In this document: in pieces, positions 44,681-57,071 of the stretch
Layout of the letters: every line of letters begins with the position of its first letter
Numbering within the stretch: position 1 is the stretch's first letter
NCBI GenBank assembly: GCA_001179505.1
Contig: CDMY01000301.1
Coordinates: 1-64,000 of the forward strand
Reading direction: 5' to 3'
Origin: Vitrella brassicaformis
Taxonomy: Eukaryota; Sar; Vitrellaceae
Length of the DNA stretch: 64,000 nt
Translations under genes and position numbers: made by a program
The notes under the pieces: generated by a model
Told to the model about the DNA's origin: nothing
Database searches by the model: none
The model's input: only the letters and a program-made list of their open reading frames with translations

Positions 44681-46868
44681 ATGGTTCGGAAGGTGAGTGT
44701 GCACCGATGCAGTCAGTGCATGAGGCGAGGAATGCATGGCATTGCACATACTGACGAACGGGAAGGCAGAAAGGAACGCACAACCATGCATGCAGTCCTC
44801 AGGGCGTTTTATTCCTCGACAGTGCAATGTTGCGTCGACTCCTGGGGGATTCACACTCTATGGATTCTGTTTGGTTTGTGTGGCCATTGTTGCATCAGGG
44901 AGGCGAGAAGGGCTATGACGCGCCGGTCCGCACCAAGAAGACCACCACCAAAACAAATGGGCCGGCCAGAAGGTGCGCACGCCGCTTCAGGTTCCTCATG
45001 TCTGCAGATGCATTCAGATGCATGCATGGTGCAATTGCTGGCTGGTGTACATGTATGTAATCAATGCAGGTGGTCAAGAGCAGCTCTGCCGCCGCCAGAC
45101 GCAGGACCACAGCAGGGCCCAGCGTGGGGGGCAGTGCGGGGCAGAGCAAGGCAGCGGGCAAGTCTGTCCGTCCACAGCTCACGGAGGAGGACCTCAAAAA
45201 CCCAAAGATACAGCAAATGCTCTGCAACGCCCAAAACGAGGTCAGCTAGCGGGGAGCCGGAGAAATAGAAGGGCAGAGAGACGAGAATGCATTGAACTGG
45301 TGTTCGTCGGTTGTCTGGTGTGCCCTTGTTTGTGTGGCAATCAATCTCTGTATACAATACATGCAGGAGTTGTTTCGCATCCCCGCAGACTGGACCCGCT
45401 ACGAGCCGGACGATCCGACGTGGGACGAGATCCGTGTCAAGATCGCTAAGCGTCTGCTGGGGTGTGTGACGGGCCTCAACATGCGCCCTAGCACCGTCTT
45501 CTTCGCCATGCGTCTCTTCGACAGGTTCTGGTACAAAGGTACGGAGGGAGGGACCGAAGGGACGCAGTCAAACCACTCATAGATACACGTGTTTGTGTGC
45601 GTGTACATGGTGTGCTGTCCGCTGTGTCTTGCTTGGTCTGCTCTGTTGTTCTGTGTACAGTGAGCATGTTGCGCTGGGAGGATCTCAACTTCGGCATCAA
45701 ACTGGCGAACACCAACTACAGCGTCAAACTCATCAGCAACACATACCTGGTAGGTCGGTAGCTTGAGGAAAGAAAGGCCATTGTCTCGGTTGGCTGACAC
45801 GCACTCATTCATCGTGTGTGCATGACATTCGCCGCACCCACCCACCCACCCACCCAATGGTTGTGTTGTGTTGATTGGTCTGGCTGGCTGGCTGCACCGG
45901 ATGGATGGAGTGCAGGTGGCCCACGGATGTCTGTGGCTGGGGGCCAAGTTGATGGAGGCCGAGGTGCAGGTGGCTGCCAAGCACATCAAGGTCCTCAACA
46001 AGGCTAGCCCCAAGAAATACACGGAGCAGTGTTTGGAGAATATGGAGTGGTGCATCTTCGAGTGAGCGGAGGGAGCCACCACTGGAGACACGGACGGAGG
46101 GAGGGAGGGAGGGAGGGAGGGAGGGAGGGAGAGGGGAATGAGACAGACAGACAGATAGACAGACAGAAAGTCGACTGATGTATGTACACTGTCCACGGCC
46201 ACCACCCCATTCCATTTTGTCTGTGTCTGTCTCGGCAGGGCCTTGGACTTCAACTTGGCGAGCGGCAATGAGTACACGTACGTTGAGGTCATGAGTAAGA
46301 CGGCGGGGCTCGCTACCGGCTCCAAGGCCCTCGAGTTGGCCCACCGCATCACGGTAGCAAGATAGGAAGAATGAATGCGCAACAAGGAAAAATCGTGTGT
46401 CTCTTTGTTTTAAGGAACTGGCCCTGTTGTCCTTCAACTTCGTCAAGTACACGCCCCGCATCATCGCAGTACGTCGGCCCGCAGTCACACACACACACAC
46501 ACACACACAGAGAGAGAGACAGAGAGAGACAACTCACACACATGTCTGTGTTGCTCAAATGCCCCCAGGCGGCGGCCGTGTGTGTGGCCCGTCATCTCGA
46601 GTTACACGCCAAGGGCGCTGAATGGGTGGGTGGGAGGGGCCAAATAGGCAGGCAGACAGACAAGACACTCCGATGCAACGACTAGACGACACAGTCTGGT
46701 TGTGGAGGCCTCTGTGTGGGTGTATGCATTTGTGGCCTTCAGACGGACGAGTTGGTGCATCTGACCCGCCTCACTGCGTCTGACATATCCGGCTGCGTGC
46801 AGGAGATGGCATCCTACCTCCCGGCGCACCTCGAAACACCAGACAACACGATAAAGATCGACATATGA
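44681..46868 (+). pseudogene. Cyclin-like gene, frameshifted duplicate
   Basis: Same exon plan as 18322-20493. In exon 2 the run of five A in copy 1 (minus strand, about 20208-20212) is four A here (44950-44953), a net loss of one base. After splicing, the frame runs through WSRAALPPPDAG and meets a stop at about 45467, before the cyclin box. All later exons keep their splice sites and open frame, with substitutions only (for example RVKIAKRLLG against RVRIAKHLLG, MSKTAGL against MSETAGL, AAAVCVARH against AAALCVARH). An ATG at 45064, just before the exon-3 acceptor, could start a protein with the whole cyclin box if intron 2 is retained or transcription starts late. So it is broken as annotated but perhaps not dead. 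Confidence 0.75.
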
Positions 46869-47353
46869 CGGTGTGGAAGCAACCATACTCGTTGGCCTCC
46901 TCAACCATGTGTGATTTCTTGATGTGTGCTTTCCTTCCTGTACAGGCATTCAAGATCGCTGACAGGGAGGGCTTGGCTCCATACATGGATGAGGGGTGGA
47001 TGGATGTGACGGATAGATAGACAGACGCCCATAATGGTCGCGTGTTCATGTGTGGTTCAATGACAGTGACAATGCCAAGTGCGATGTGCATGAATGCGAG
47101 TGCTAATTAATTACCCACCCCATCCCCATGCCCCTCCCACCCACTCAGCCACGGGTCACCCACTCGCTCATCTACTGTCAATTGTCTGTCTGTCGGCCTA
47201 CACGAGTGAGTGCACTAAGGGCACACAAGCGCATGCCATGCCTCTTCCACACTAAGACAACGCAGCGTCTTGTGCTCAAACAGGCTAGCTACGGCTGTCT
47301 ATCTGCCAAGGCCCTGCCGCTTTATCTACTCGCTGCCTCGATCGATCCATCGA
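46869..47353. other. Shared 3' region of copy 2
   Basis: Between the cyclin and ARF-GEF 3' ends in copy 2. It includes the alternative last cyclin exon ending MDVTDR at about 47019, whose middle differs from copy 1 (REGLAPYMDEG against REGSVDPYIDEG). Confidence 0.4.
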
Positions 47354-50300
47354 TCACATGGCATAGGTCATTCCTGAATGAAACACATACACACACGCCA
47401 CTTACATGCATGATACCCACCCAAGCCCCCATCAGGCCACATGTTTCATGTCTGTCTATCTGCTGCCCACCGGTGTAGTCAGTGACGACTGCGGGTGGGG
47501 GAGGGGGTGGGGGCGGCGGTGGGGGGGGAGGGGGCGGTGGTACGCCATGGGGGGCTTGCTGCGGACCCTTTTCGCCCTCATTCGCGGCTGCTTCAGATGC
47601 CGTGGGCTCGCTCGTTTCGGGCGGGACTTGTGCCTCTGTGCTGCTCTCTGGCGCTGTTGGCCCGGTTGGCTCGGGGGTGGGCTCCTGTGGCGGTGCTGGA
47701 GGGAGAAGGATGGACATGATCTCTGCCCGAAGGGTGGGGAAAGCCGGTGTGAGGATGCCCCACACAATGTTAAGCAGCGGCGAGGATGGGTCGATGCGGC
47801 CATCCTGATCCTGAGCGACCAGGACAAAGTGACACAACGTGCGAAAACATGCATGAGCGCCGTTCAACAGGTGCACTGCAGTGTGCGTGTGCATAATTGT
47901 GGGGTGCCCACCATGGAGGTGGATGTGGCCACGACAAGGATGAGGTTCTTGAGGTTCTCCAAATATGAGTCGAGCAAAAGCGCAGGCGCCACCTAGACAC
48001 ACAACAGGTGACCATCGCGGTCGATCTTGGTCTGGTGGTCTATTTGCTTGTTGGTCCTATGTGGGCTGTGTTGGCTGGCTGACCTGTGCCTGTTCGACCA
48101 GCACCGTGACGATGACCTGTGTGACCTCTATAAAGTCCTGTGGCGGAGTGGTCCTCAGCTCACCGCCGCCCCCCGCTGTCGCCAGGAGAAAGTCCATACG
48201 GGTAAGCACTATGCGACATAGCAGCCCTGCAGCAGACGCCTTCCGCTGACACAACTGGATGAATGGATGGAAGAGAGACATCAAGGGAGGCGCATAAACA
48301 CACACATGTACATGTATGTGCCTTCGTTGTGGGACGGGTAGTGGCAGCTGCTGCACACTGACCTCTTCGTTGCCCATAGCTGTGTATGCCTCGGTAGCGA
48401 CAGCATTGAGAGCCCTGCCACCGTCGCCCGATGGCATGAGTGGTGTGAAGGAGTAGGTGATGAGGGGCACGAGGGCCTCGCTGAGGCCCTGCTTCCACAG
48501 CCCTCGATCATCGATGGCGGGGCACTCCAACTCGGCCTCGCCCCCAGACTCCTGCACCAGGAACAGCTTCTGCAGCAGCTGCAGCGCCATCGAACGGGTC
48601 GGCTTCGGAGCGAACGCCGCAACCACTGCCAGAGACTGACAGAATGCGAAACAAAATACACACACACACATACATACATACAGAGGAGCGACACGATATC
48701 CTTCCTATATTGTTCTATACACGCATATCCATGGCGGCTGACCTTGACGGTAGGCACCCACAGGTCCTCCCATCTCCGGCGTGACCCAGGTTGGGTCATG
48801 CCGCTGTCGGCAGTGCTGACGAGCCTCGGCAAGAGTGACCCCAGGCTCTGGAGGGCCCGAGAGCCAGTGTTGGCCTGGCCGGCTTTCCCCGCCCCCCCGC
48901 CACTCGCATCGCTCGTCTCGCTGCCGCCCGATGCAGCGAGCGTCTGCTGCTGGGGAGAGGGAGTGGTGGCTGGGGGTGCGATGGCGAGGGCGATGAGTGT
49001 GGAGAGGAGGATGGGGTACTGACCCGCCTCGACCAGCATCCAGAGGCTGGGCTGCGCCTCCAGCCACTGAGATAGGCAGTCGTAGGTCGTCGACAGCATC
49101 GAGGGACGCTCGCGGCCGTGGGGCAGGGTGGCGATGCGGTGCAGGATGGCCAGAATGGTCTTGAGGCCAGACGTGTTGGCGGGGTTGGTCAGATGAGACT
49201 GGTCGATCAGAAGCCACAACGCACAAGCGATGCGCTCTGAGAGGAAGGAAACACCACAACGATTGATTCCACACAAACTGCACACACTCGCATGGCTCTC
49301 TCGCAAGGGCGGACTAATATCCACCCGACCTGTTTGTGTGTGGGGTCGGCTGGCTGGCTGACCTGACCTGCATGTTGGTGGAAGTGTCTGCCGGGTAACT
49401 GTGCGACCAGCTGCAGGAGGTGCAGTAGCGATGCCGCCAGGTCATCCACGTGCATCAGCCGCAGACACAACCGCAGTGTGTTGACCACCAGCCGCTCCAC
49501 AAAACGCTCCTCTATCGACGCGCTGCGCCGCCCCCCGCCGCCCCCGCCGTCCTCCACTGAGGTGCCCTGGCTGATGTACCGCAGCAAGGCGTCAAAGTGC
49601 CCCACGACGAGAGCAAAGGCTTGCTGCTGCTGATCCCGCCCCGCGTCGGCCGATGTGGGAGATGCGGGGATCGTTGTGATGGTGCCCCCGCTGGTCTGGC
49701 TCAGCAGAGAGGGGGAGTGCTCACGCGCACAAGTCACATTGGTCAGCAGCTCGAGGCAGAAGACAGCGTCGGCAAGGTCTCTGAACTTGTCAATCTCGGG
49801 CACGTCGGGTCGCAGGACGGCTCCCCAGTCGGTGTTCACGGGCTTGGTGCACTGCCTGCGGGGTGCATCCGTGGCTGAGGGAGGGGGGACTGCAGCTGCT
49901 GGAGCAGCAGGGGCCTCGGTGGCTGAGGGCCCGCTGGGTGGTGGCACCCTGGGGCGGATGTCAGACAGCTGAATGAGCACCTGAGTGAGGGCCACACACG
50001 ACTCCTGCGGCAAGTGACGCAGCCGCCTGCACACCACACAACAGCACAGCCCACAACACAAGAGACAGCGAGGGACAGTCAGTGCAGTGAGGGGTGGTAT
50101 GGTGGCTGCGGTCCACGCTTGCCTTCCCCTGCCTCTCTCTGCTCACTCTGAGAGGAACTCCTCCAGCTTGCACGACTGGATGAAGCCCTTGATCTGTGTG
50201 TAGGGCGTCTGCTCGTCCGCCGTCGTGCCCTTGTCTGCATCCATCCCGTGCATTGCTGCCGCTGCGGCGGTATCCGAATGGCCTGAGCTAGCCGTGGCGG

Positions 50301-53300
50301 CCGAGGTGGCCAGGCTCGAGCGACCCATGGCGTGGGAAGCAGGTGGATTAGCGGGCATGGCGCCAGTGCAAGTCAGCGACGAATTGAGGAGGTACAGGTG
50401 GGTTGACGGTGAAGTGCCGATCTGCAGCATACATATCCTCAATGAATGCAGCCAGCCAGCACTCGAATGGAACGGAATGAAAGGACGGATGAGCTAGCTG
50501 GTGCCGGCACGCTATTCATCGTCATGTGTCCTGTCCTGTCGTGTCCTGTCTGTCCACCCCTCCCGTCACGAGCTATATACTGACCGCATAGATATCATCC
50601 TCGTCGTCGTCGCTGTCCTCCCCCGACGCCAGCCATGCGGTGAGTGATTCGAAGAACCCCCCGCCACCCCTCGCCGCCTCGCCCTCTGTCAGCTTCTTGG
50701 CCAAACGCGGGGGAGGGGGACTCCACACGCATAGCCTCGTCAGGGGCTTACCCGTCGGGTCGCTGAAGTCATCCAGCTCCACTAGAGACGACGGCAGCAG
50801 ATCGAGGGCTGCCAGCCGAAGAAGGAACTCCACCACAGATGCCCACCCTTCCCTGACGTGACGGACGACGCAACGCATTAACGTACGTACGTACGGGGTG
50901 GGTGGGTGTATTCACGTCGCATCAATGGATCGATGCATATCATATGCATACACATGAGCGGTGCTGTCTGTGACGTACACACATCCTCACTCACCTGAGT
51001 AGGTTGGCAGACTGTGAGACTGTTTGGATGACCGCTGGAAGCGCCATCTGACTTCGCACCGTCATCCAGTAATTCACATACCCACACTGGACCTGATCAA
51101 TTCAATGGAGGGAGGGAGGGAGGGAGGGAGCAACGACACACCTCACTCTTTTCACCATCGCAGACGTCTCCTAGCAGTGCCCTGGTCGAGCGCACGTACG
51201 TCTACGAGAGTATTGAGGGCCTCCGCGTGTGTGAAGTAGGTGGCTACGCGCCCGATGTCCATGAATCCTGTGATGCACTGCAATAATACGGCCTGGCCGG
51301 CATCCAACAGACAGACAGACGGAAGGCATACATACATACATACAAGGGAGGAAGGCTGCCGACAGGCTCTCTATCCCCCACCCCATGGCTGCATTCACTG
51401 ATTGGGTGGGCGCGCCGTGGCGTGTGGCCGTACGTACCTGGTCGTGGGTGGTTTCGAATGCCTTCTTGAGCGTGGCCACAGGTTGTGTCTCCCACATGAC
51501 GCCAAACATGTCTCGCTCGTGCGCGCCGGCACGCTGGACGGGGCTAAAGGTGGAGAACTCATCCATCGCCTCTTGACGACGCATTATGCGGTCCTGAGCC
51601 ACAAACAGCAATTCAATTGGCGAGCCAGTTAGTTGGGTGGGGTGTGTGGGTGGTGCAGGCAGGCAGGCGGCCATAATATGGCGAATGAGAACCACAGCCA
51701 CCCATCGACCGCCTCACTGACCCACTGACCCCCTCACTCACCCAGTATGCAGTGTCGTCCTGCAGTTCCCCTTCATGAAGGCGGATGGGTTCCTCTCGTA
51801 TTGACTCGTACACCTCCTCCAGAAAGTGGGGCGGCAAATCCTCACTCGCATTCAACCCGCGATTGTTGCGAATGAACTCCTGTACAGACAAACACACATG
51901 CACATGCACATGCACATGCACATGCACACGCACACAAACATGTTCTGACGACGTGTGGGTGGATTGATTGGATTGCCGCCTCGACTATCTGCCTCCCCCG
52001 CCCCCTTCACTCACCTGGAGGGTCATTTTGTTCTTGACGCCCGGGTTATGGAGGTCTGTGTTGAGCATGATGATGGAGTAAGAGAGGATGAAGGGCACGT
52101 CCGCATTGTTGAAGACCACCCAGCCCAGCGGCATACCACCACCACCACCACCAGCAGCGGTCAGAGCATCCTCGGCTGACGTGGGCGTGGCGCCGTCGGC
52201 CCGCGGACTGCCCCGCTTGCGTCGCACCGCTTTCTTGCGGCTTCGGACGCTGCCGTCTTCCGACCCCTCTTCTTTGGCCGGTGAGCCGTCCACGGAGCCC
52301 TCCTCAGCCTCGGCCCTAGTGCTGTGACTGGCCAGCGAGTGGGAGTCGGCGTCGGGGGCGGGTGGCTGTGGATGTGGAGTGACACCCTCACCACCTTCGT
52401 CAGCCAGCTGCCCCTCCTCCTCGTCGTAGAACTCCATCCGAACCAGACGGGGCACCTTGAGCTCAGCCGGCGACGTGACCGCCACGCCGTCCTTCGTGAC
52501 GTCCACCGAGTTGCCATTGCCCTGATCGATGGATGGATGGAATTAAGGCAGTTAAAGACCAACCGTCTGCTTGCCTGCCTGCCTGCCACGTCGCAGCGTT
52601 CACTCACCTCTGAGATATCGCCATTGTTCTGCTCTACGCGGGTCGTCGGCTCTTGAGCGGGCGGAAGCGCCGCACCAGGAGCCTGTCAGTCACAGGGTCA
52701 CAGGTGTAGAGGTAGGCAGTCATGCTGGTGGTGGCTGGTCCCACCAGACTTACGAGGGGTTGCATGACATAGTAGGCCTGGGAGAAGCTCTCCATGATCC
52801 GCTCGATCTCTTGTGCCTCCCCCGGCAGCCTAAAGGTGGCCAACATGGCCCTTAGCGCCACCACTAGAGGCATGCCACGGAAGTCAAATGACCGCACAAA
52901 CGACTCCCTGATGATTGACAGATGGACGCACACACACAAGAACAAGAGACACAATCGCCGGGGTGACTGACTGACAAGCAGATGGATGGATGGAGGGATG
53001 GTGCAGCCTCCAGGTGTGTGCGTGTCACTCCCTCCCTCCCTCCCGCCCTCACCTGACGGACGAGTTCCACTCTTTCCGCTTGGCCAAGTACTCACCGACA
53101 ACCCTGTGTGGAAGGGACACCAGGAGACATAGACAGATGCCAACCATCTTTGAAACGATGGCCACCGATGCCCCTTCCTACCTACCTAAGGTCTAGTCCC
53201 GGTGTGTCTTTGAGGAAACTGCACATGGCCTCAGGGGTGATGGGAATGGGCAACAGACCTGCCACAAACGAGCAACAGGTAGGTTGCTCTAGGCATACAC

Positions 53301-56300
53301 GCCTATCATTACCCAGGTTCTGCAGAGGACCGATGCACTTGGACGGCTCAGAGTTGAACACCTACACACATGACACACACAGGGATCTATCGCACAACCG
53401 TCGCCGCTATCTATCTATCTGTCCATCGACCAAACCGTACCCACCCACCTGTGCACCGAGAGCCAGTCGCTTCTTCTTTTCCTTGCGCACCCGCAGGTCG
53501 TCTGCATCGGTGGGGGTGTCCTTCTTCTTGCGTGCCGCGGCCTCCACGGGCTGAGCCTCCTCCTCCTCCACTGCAGGGGAGGGGGGAGCCGCAAACCGGG
53601 GACTGTGGAGCCGGGCAGCTGATGACACGTCAAAGTGACATCTAACAGACAAACAGAACAAATACCAACCAACCAACCACAGACAGGCAGGCAGACACAA
53701 GAAACAGTCAGTGCACCAACCAATGTGCACCCATCCATCCCCGCAGGTAGATGACCTGTGGTGCACGAGCAACTGACCTGGTTGCGATTGAGTGGACGAT
53801 GCTGAGTAGCCCCGACAGAGCAAGTCGGTTGAGTGTGTTGAATGCCCCGGTGGATGAGGTGACTGTGCCGAGCTGCACAGAGGAGCCGCCCTCCACCACA
53901 GTGTCGACACGTGGGGGCGAGCTCTGCTCCGTGAGGAACTTGACCAGCGTCTCAAACAGGTTGGTGCACCGAACGTCACAGTCGTAATTCTGAGTCAAGA
54001 ACGAGGGGCGGACGAATCAATCAATGAAGCAATCCGACACACGGATTGCGCTTGGCCACTCACTGACCTCGTATAGCTCGATCATCAGTTCTGCAGGCAG
54101 GAGACGGACACAAATAAATACACACACGTACATTCGCGATCCAGTGAGGGAGGGGTAGGTGGCACTGATACCTACCTGGTTCTCGGCAGAACTCTAGAAG
54201 GGATTCGAGTGCCAGCTCCCTCTGCTCAAAGCCAGTAGGGGAATCAGAGTCCGTTGAACGCGCTATCCTGCACAGGGAGACACAGACACACCGACAGACA
54301 GGGAGAAAACAGACGAGAACAAGTGTCTGGTCACTGTTTGCGGCTGGCGTTTCATCACCCCGGTGATAGGCGTGATGTGTTATGTTTGCAGGTGTGTGGC
54401 TGTGACCTGAGGTGTATGGAGTTGAAGAAGACCTCCAGCTGCACCTTCAGGTGCCTCTTGAAGTACTGGAACAGCAGAAACACCGACCGGAGAGTCACCG
54501 AGAGAAGGAACAACGACTCGGTCCGCGAATTCTGCAGCAAACTCTTGCATATATCGTCCTGAACGACACACACCACATCACACCACACGGACACACCACA
54601 GAGTATACCCACATACCTGTCTGCCTGCCTGCCTGCCTGCCTGCGTGCTTCCCTCCCTCCCTCCCTCCCTCCATCCATCCATCCATCCGTACACTATTGC
54701 TTGGTGGGTGGGTGGGTGGCTAACCTGTATAACAGCGACGAGCAGGTCCGACTTGGCGACCTCCTCCCCTCCCGTTTCGAGCGCCACATTCAGCAGCGAC
54801 AGGCCCAGGGACCGCATCTCCTGGCAGAACTCCTCATCCTCATTCGGGCTCGGCGAAAACCCAAAACCCGAAGCCTGCCCCACACACCAAACCACACCAC
54901 ACAGACACAGCCACCGTTGAATTGAGTGCACAAGGTAGGTGATGGCCGTATCAAGTGGTCCCCACTCCCATGTCGCTAGGCTCCCTGCCTAGGCTCCCTG
55001 CCTTGTCCCCTCTCCTCTGCCCCTGTCTTGTCTGTCTGTCTGTCTGTCTGACCCAATCGTCGTGGAACTGTCCGTCCGGTCCAGGTGACCGCTCCCTGGT
55101 GCGAGGCGACTGCGTGGGCGTGATGGTGGGGCTATTGGAACGTGCACCGCGCACTCGAGGGGGTGTGCGAGAGCGGCTGTGCTGGTGGTGGTGCACCTGG
55201 CCCGACCCTCCTCCGTCGCCCAGCCGGTTGCTGGACGGCCGGGGGGCCGCCTGCTGGGGAGCGGACGTCGCTGCTGACGAAGACGAGACGGCGGCCGATT
55301 GCTGGTGGCCGTAGGACGTGAGGAAGGCCAGGAACTTGAGCGTCTGATACATGCACTCGACACCATACGGCCGAACAACCTGTCAGATGGATCGATGGAT
55401 TACCCGACCGACGTACACAACCACCCCAACCAGAGGACGCCAGTGCATGCCATGCTCGCCACAGCTCATCTGTCCATCCATGCATTCACCGACCTGCCTC
55501 TGTTTGGGGTGCACCTTGACCCGATGTGCCCTGGACTTGTGGCAGCCGAAAATCGTGAGAATCATCTGCAGGAGGATGTTCTCAGAGCTGCTGCGCAGCA
55601 GATACGACGCACGCGGCTGGCGGCTGACACACAGACAGAAAGATAAAGAGAAACAAGAAGGAGAGAACACCATGAGCCGGCCGAACAGACAGTCTGACGA
55701 AGCCACTCACGTACCTGATTTGGTAGGCCTTTTTGACCATGAGCCAGACGGTCTCATCAGTCAGATACTCACCCGCAGGGCAACGCAAGGTGTCGATCAG
55801 CACGCCCAGAATCTTCAGCAGCACAACCTGCGTGCACATTGTTGACCTGCCTGCCCTCACGCCAGCTCCTCTAGCGCAACCACAACCTTGCTTCTTACTT
55901 CGTCTGAAGGTGTTGCGGATCCTGTGAATCGGCATCCAAGGACGCCCTTAGCGATGGCATTGATGGCGGTAGCGCATCCCGGGCTGTCGGGGTGGATGAG
56001 GCCATATGCAACAAATTTGTTGACTGCGGCCAGGGCCACTGCGGTGATCGGGCCATTGGTTGCCTCGCTCTGGATGACGTTCAGGAAGGGCTCCAGGTGC
56101 GTTACATCCACATGGAACTCGTTGACATACGTCAGCGAGTCAAACAAGTGCTGAAACGACCTCACTATGGGGCTCTCAGCCTCCCGGGTGATCTGCAGTG
56201 CACCGTAGCAACCAACACACAGCCACACCAAACGATGACAGTGACTCTGGAAAAGAAGAATCACCCTCTTTCTCTTTCTTTCTTTCTTGACCTCAGAGAT

Positions 56301-56598
56301 AAACCTAGCGGCGCTCGTGAACTGCTTGGTCAGTCGCAGAACCTGCACACGTCAGGAAATGGCCCACACGGTGCTAGATCTATGGGCTGTCCCGTGCACA
56401 GCGTACCGTGAGGATGTTGTGAATCTCCTGACAGACAGGCAGGGAGGCAAAAGAGGAAACACGTAGTGACAGTCAGCCAGTCGGTATGTATTGTTTGTTT
56501 GCCTCTTTCGAGATGCTTACATTCTTGACGCACTTCACAGGGGACACAACCGAAGGGGACGCCTGGAAGGCCTGAAACTCTCCGTGGCTGCTGTGCAT
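47354..56598 (-). CDS. GBF1/GNOM-type ARF guanine-nucleotide exchange factor
   Basis: A large Sec7 GEF that activates ARF GTPases at the Golgi. Domains in order: DCB from ATG 56598 (MHSSHGEFQAFQASPSV; LEPFLNVIQSEATNGPITAV; VNKFVAYGLIHPDSPG), matching GBF1; HUS box NYDCDVRCTNLFETLVKFL at about 53995-53935; Sec7 domain from VVGEYLAKRKEWN (about 53090) through FDFRGMPLVVALRAMLATF and RLPGEAQEIERIME, which holds the glutamic finger. Then comes a large acidic/Ser-rich insertion, then FILSYSIIMLNTDLHNPGVK, EFIRNNRGLNASEDLPP and FLEEVYESIREEPIRL. HDS-type helical regions follow to about 47800, and a Pro-rich end closes with AVVTDYTGMTYAM at 47354. About 30 exons. The 3' end lies in the inverted duplication. 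Family identity is firm; individual exon joins in the middle are approximate. Confidence 0.88.
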
Positions 56599-57071
56599 GA
56601 TTCACCTCTACGCGTGACCGAGAAGCACAAAGAGCAGCTGCATCGGGAGGGGAAAAAAAGGGAGATCAGCGAAGGGCTCTCGCGAGCTTGAGCTCGCAAG
56701 GGAGGAGGAAGGATCGAATTCATCCTTCCATCCGTCATAGCGGTCTCGGTCAGCTCACTCTGTCACTCTGTCTCCGCGAAGAAGATGCTACCGCGGAACC
56801 CACATGAATGGAGAGAGCGGCGTGAATGCGACCCGATGATGCAAGCATTTCGGAGCTCCTGCCCTTGATCCGGTCGGTCATCCTAAGCCAGTCAAGAGCG
56901 ATGTATCGGGATACATGTCCCCGAGTAGATGTCCGCTACTTCCTAGAACGGCGGGTTACTTCTTCGGTCGACTCGGTTGTCTTAGGGCAACTTTCTGCAC
57001 TAAACCTTCCTGTCATGCTGTCCGCTCACAAGCTCTCTCGGTAACACGCGGCACACAACGATGGATCCTAG
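56599..57071. other. Spacer between ARF-GEF and ARFRP1-like genes
   Basis: About 470 bases. A 72-codon frame on the plus strand (56826-57044) looks protein-like but has no family match that I can recognise and no clear context. From here rightwards the TG repeats that fill the introns to the left are absent. Confidence 0.4.

Larger units (their letters stand above)
44391..47745. repeat. Inverted duplication, copy 2 (3.35 kb)
   Basis: Reverse complement of 17438-20757. Here the cyclin copy is on the plus strand and the ARF-GEF tail on the minus strand, where it continues without break into the complete ARF-GEF gene. That continuity suggests copy 2 holds the original arrangement of the ARF-GEF end. 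A GGGA tetranucleotide run at about 46095-46130 is longer than its counterpart in copy 1 (19040-19065). Confidence 0.9.

Noticed and set aside
17438-47745. The two inverted copies as an assembly artefact
   Set aside because: Amino-acid substitutions, indels and repeat-length differences are spread along the copies, which sequencing error would not produce in such a pattern. Read mapping is still the final test.
56826-57044. 72-codon plus-strand frame in the spacer
   Set aside because: Protein-like composition but no family resemblance, no splice context and no second evidence.
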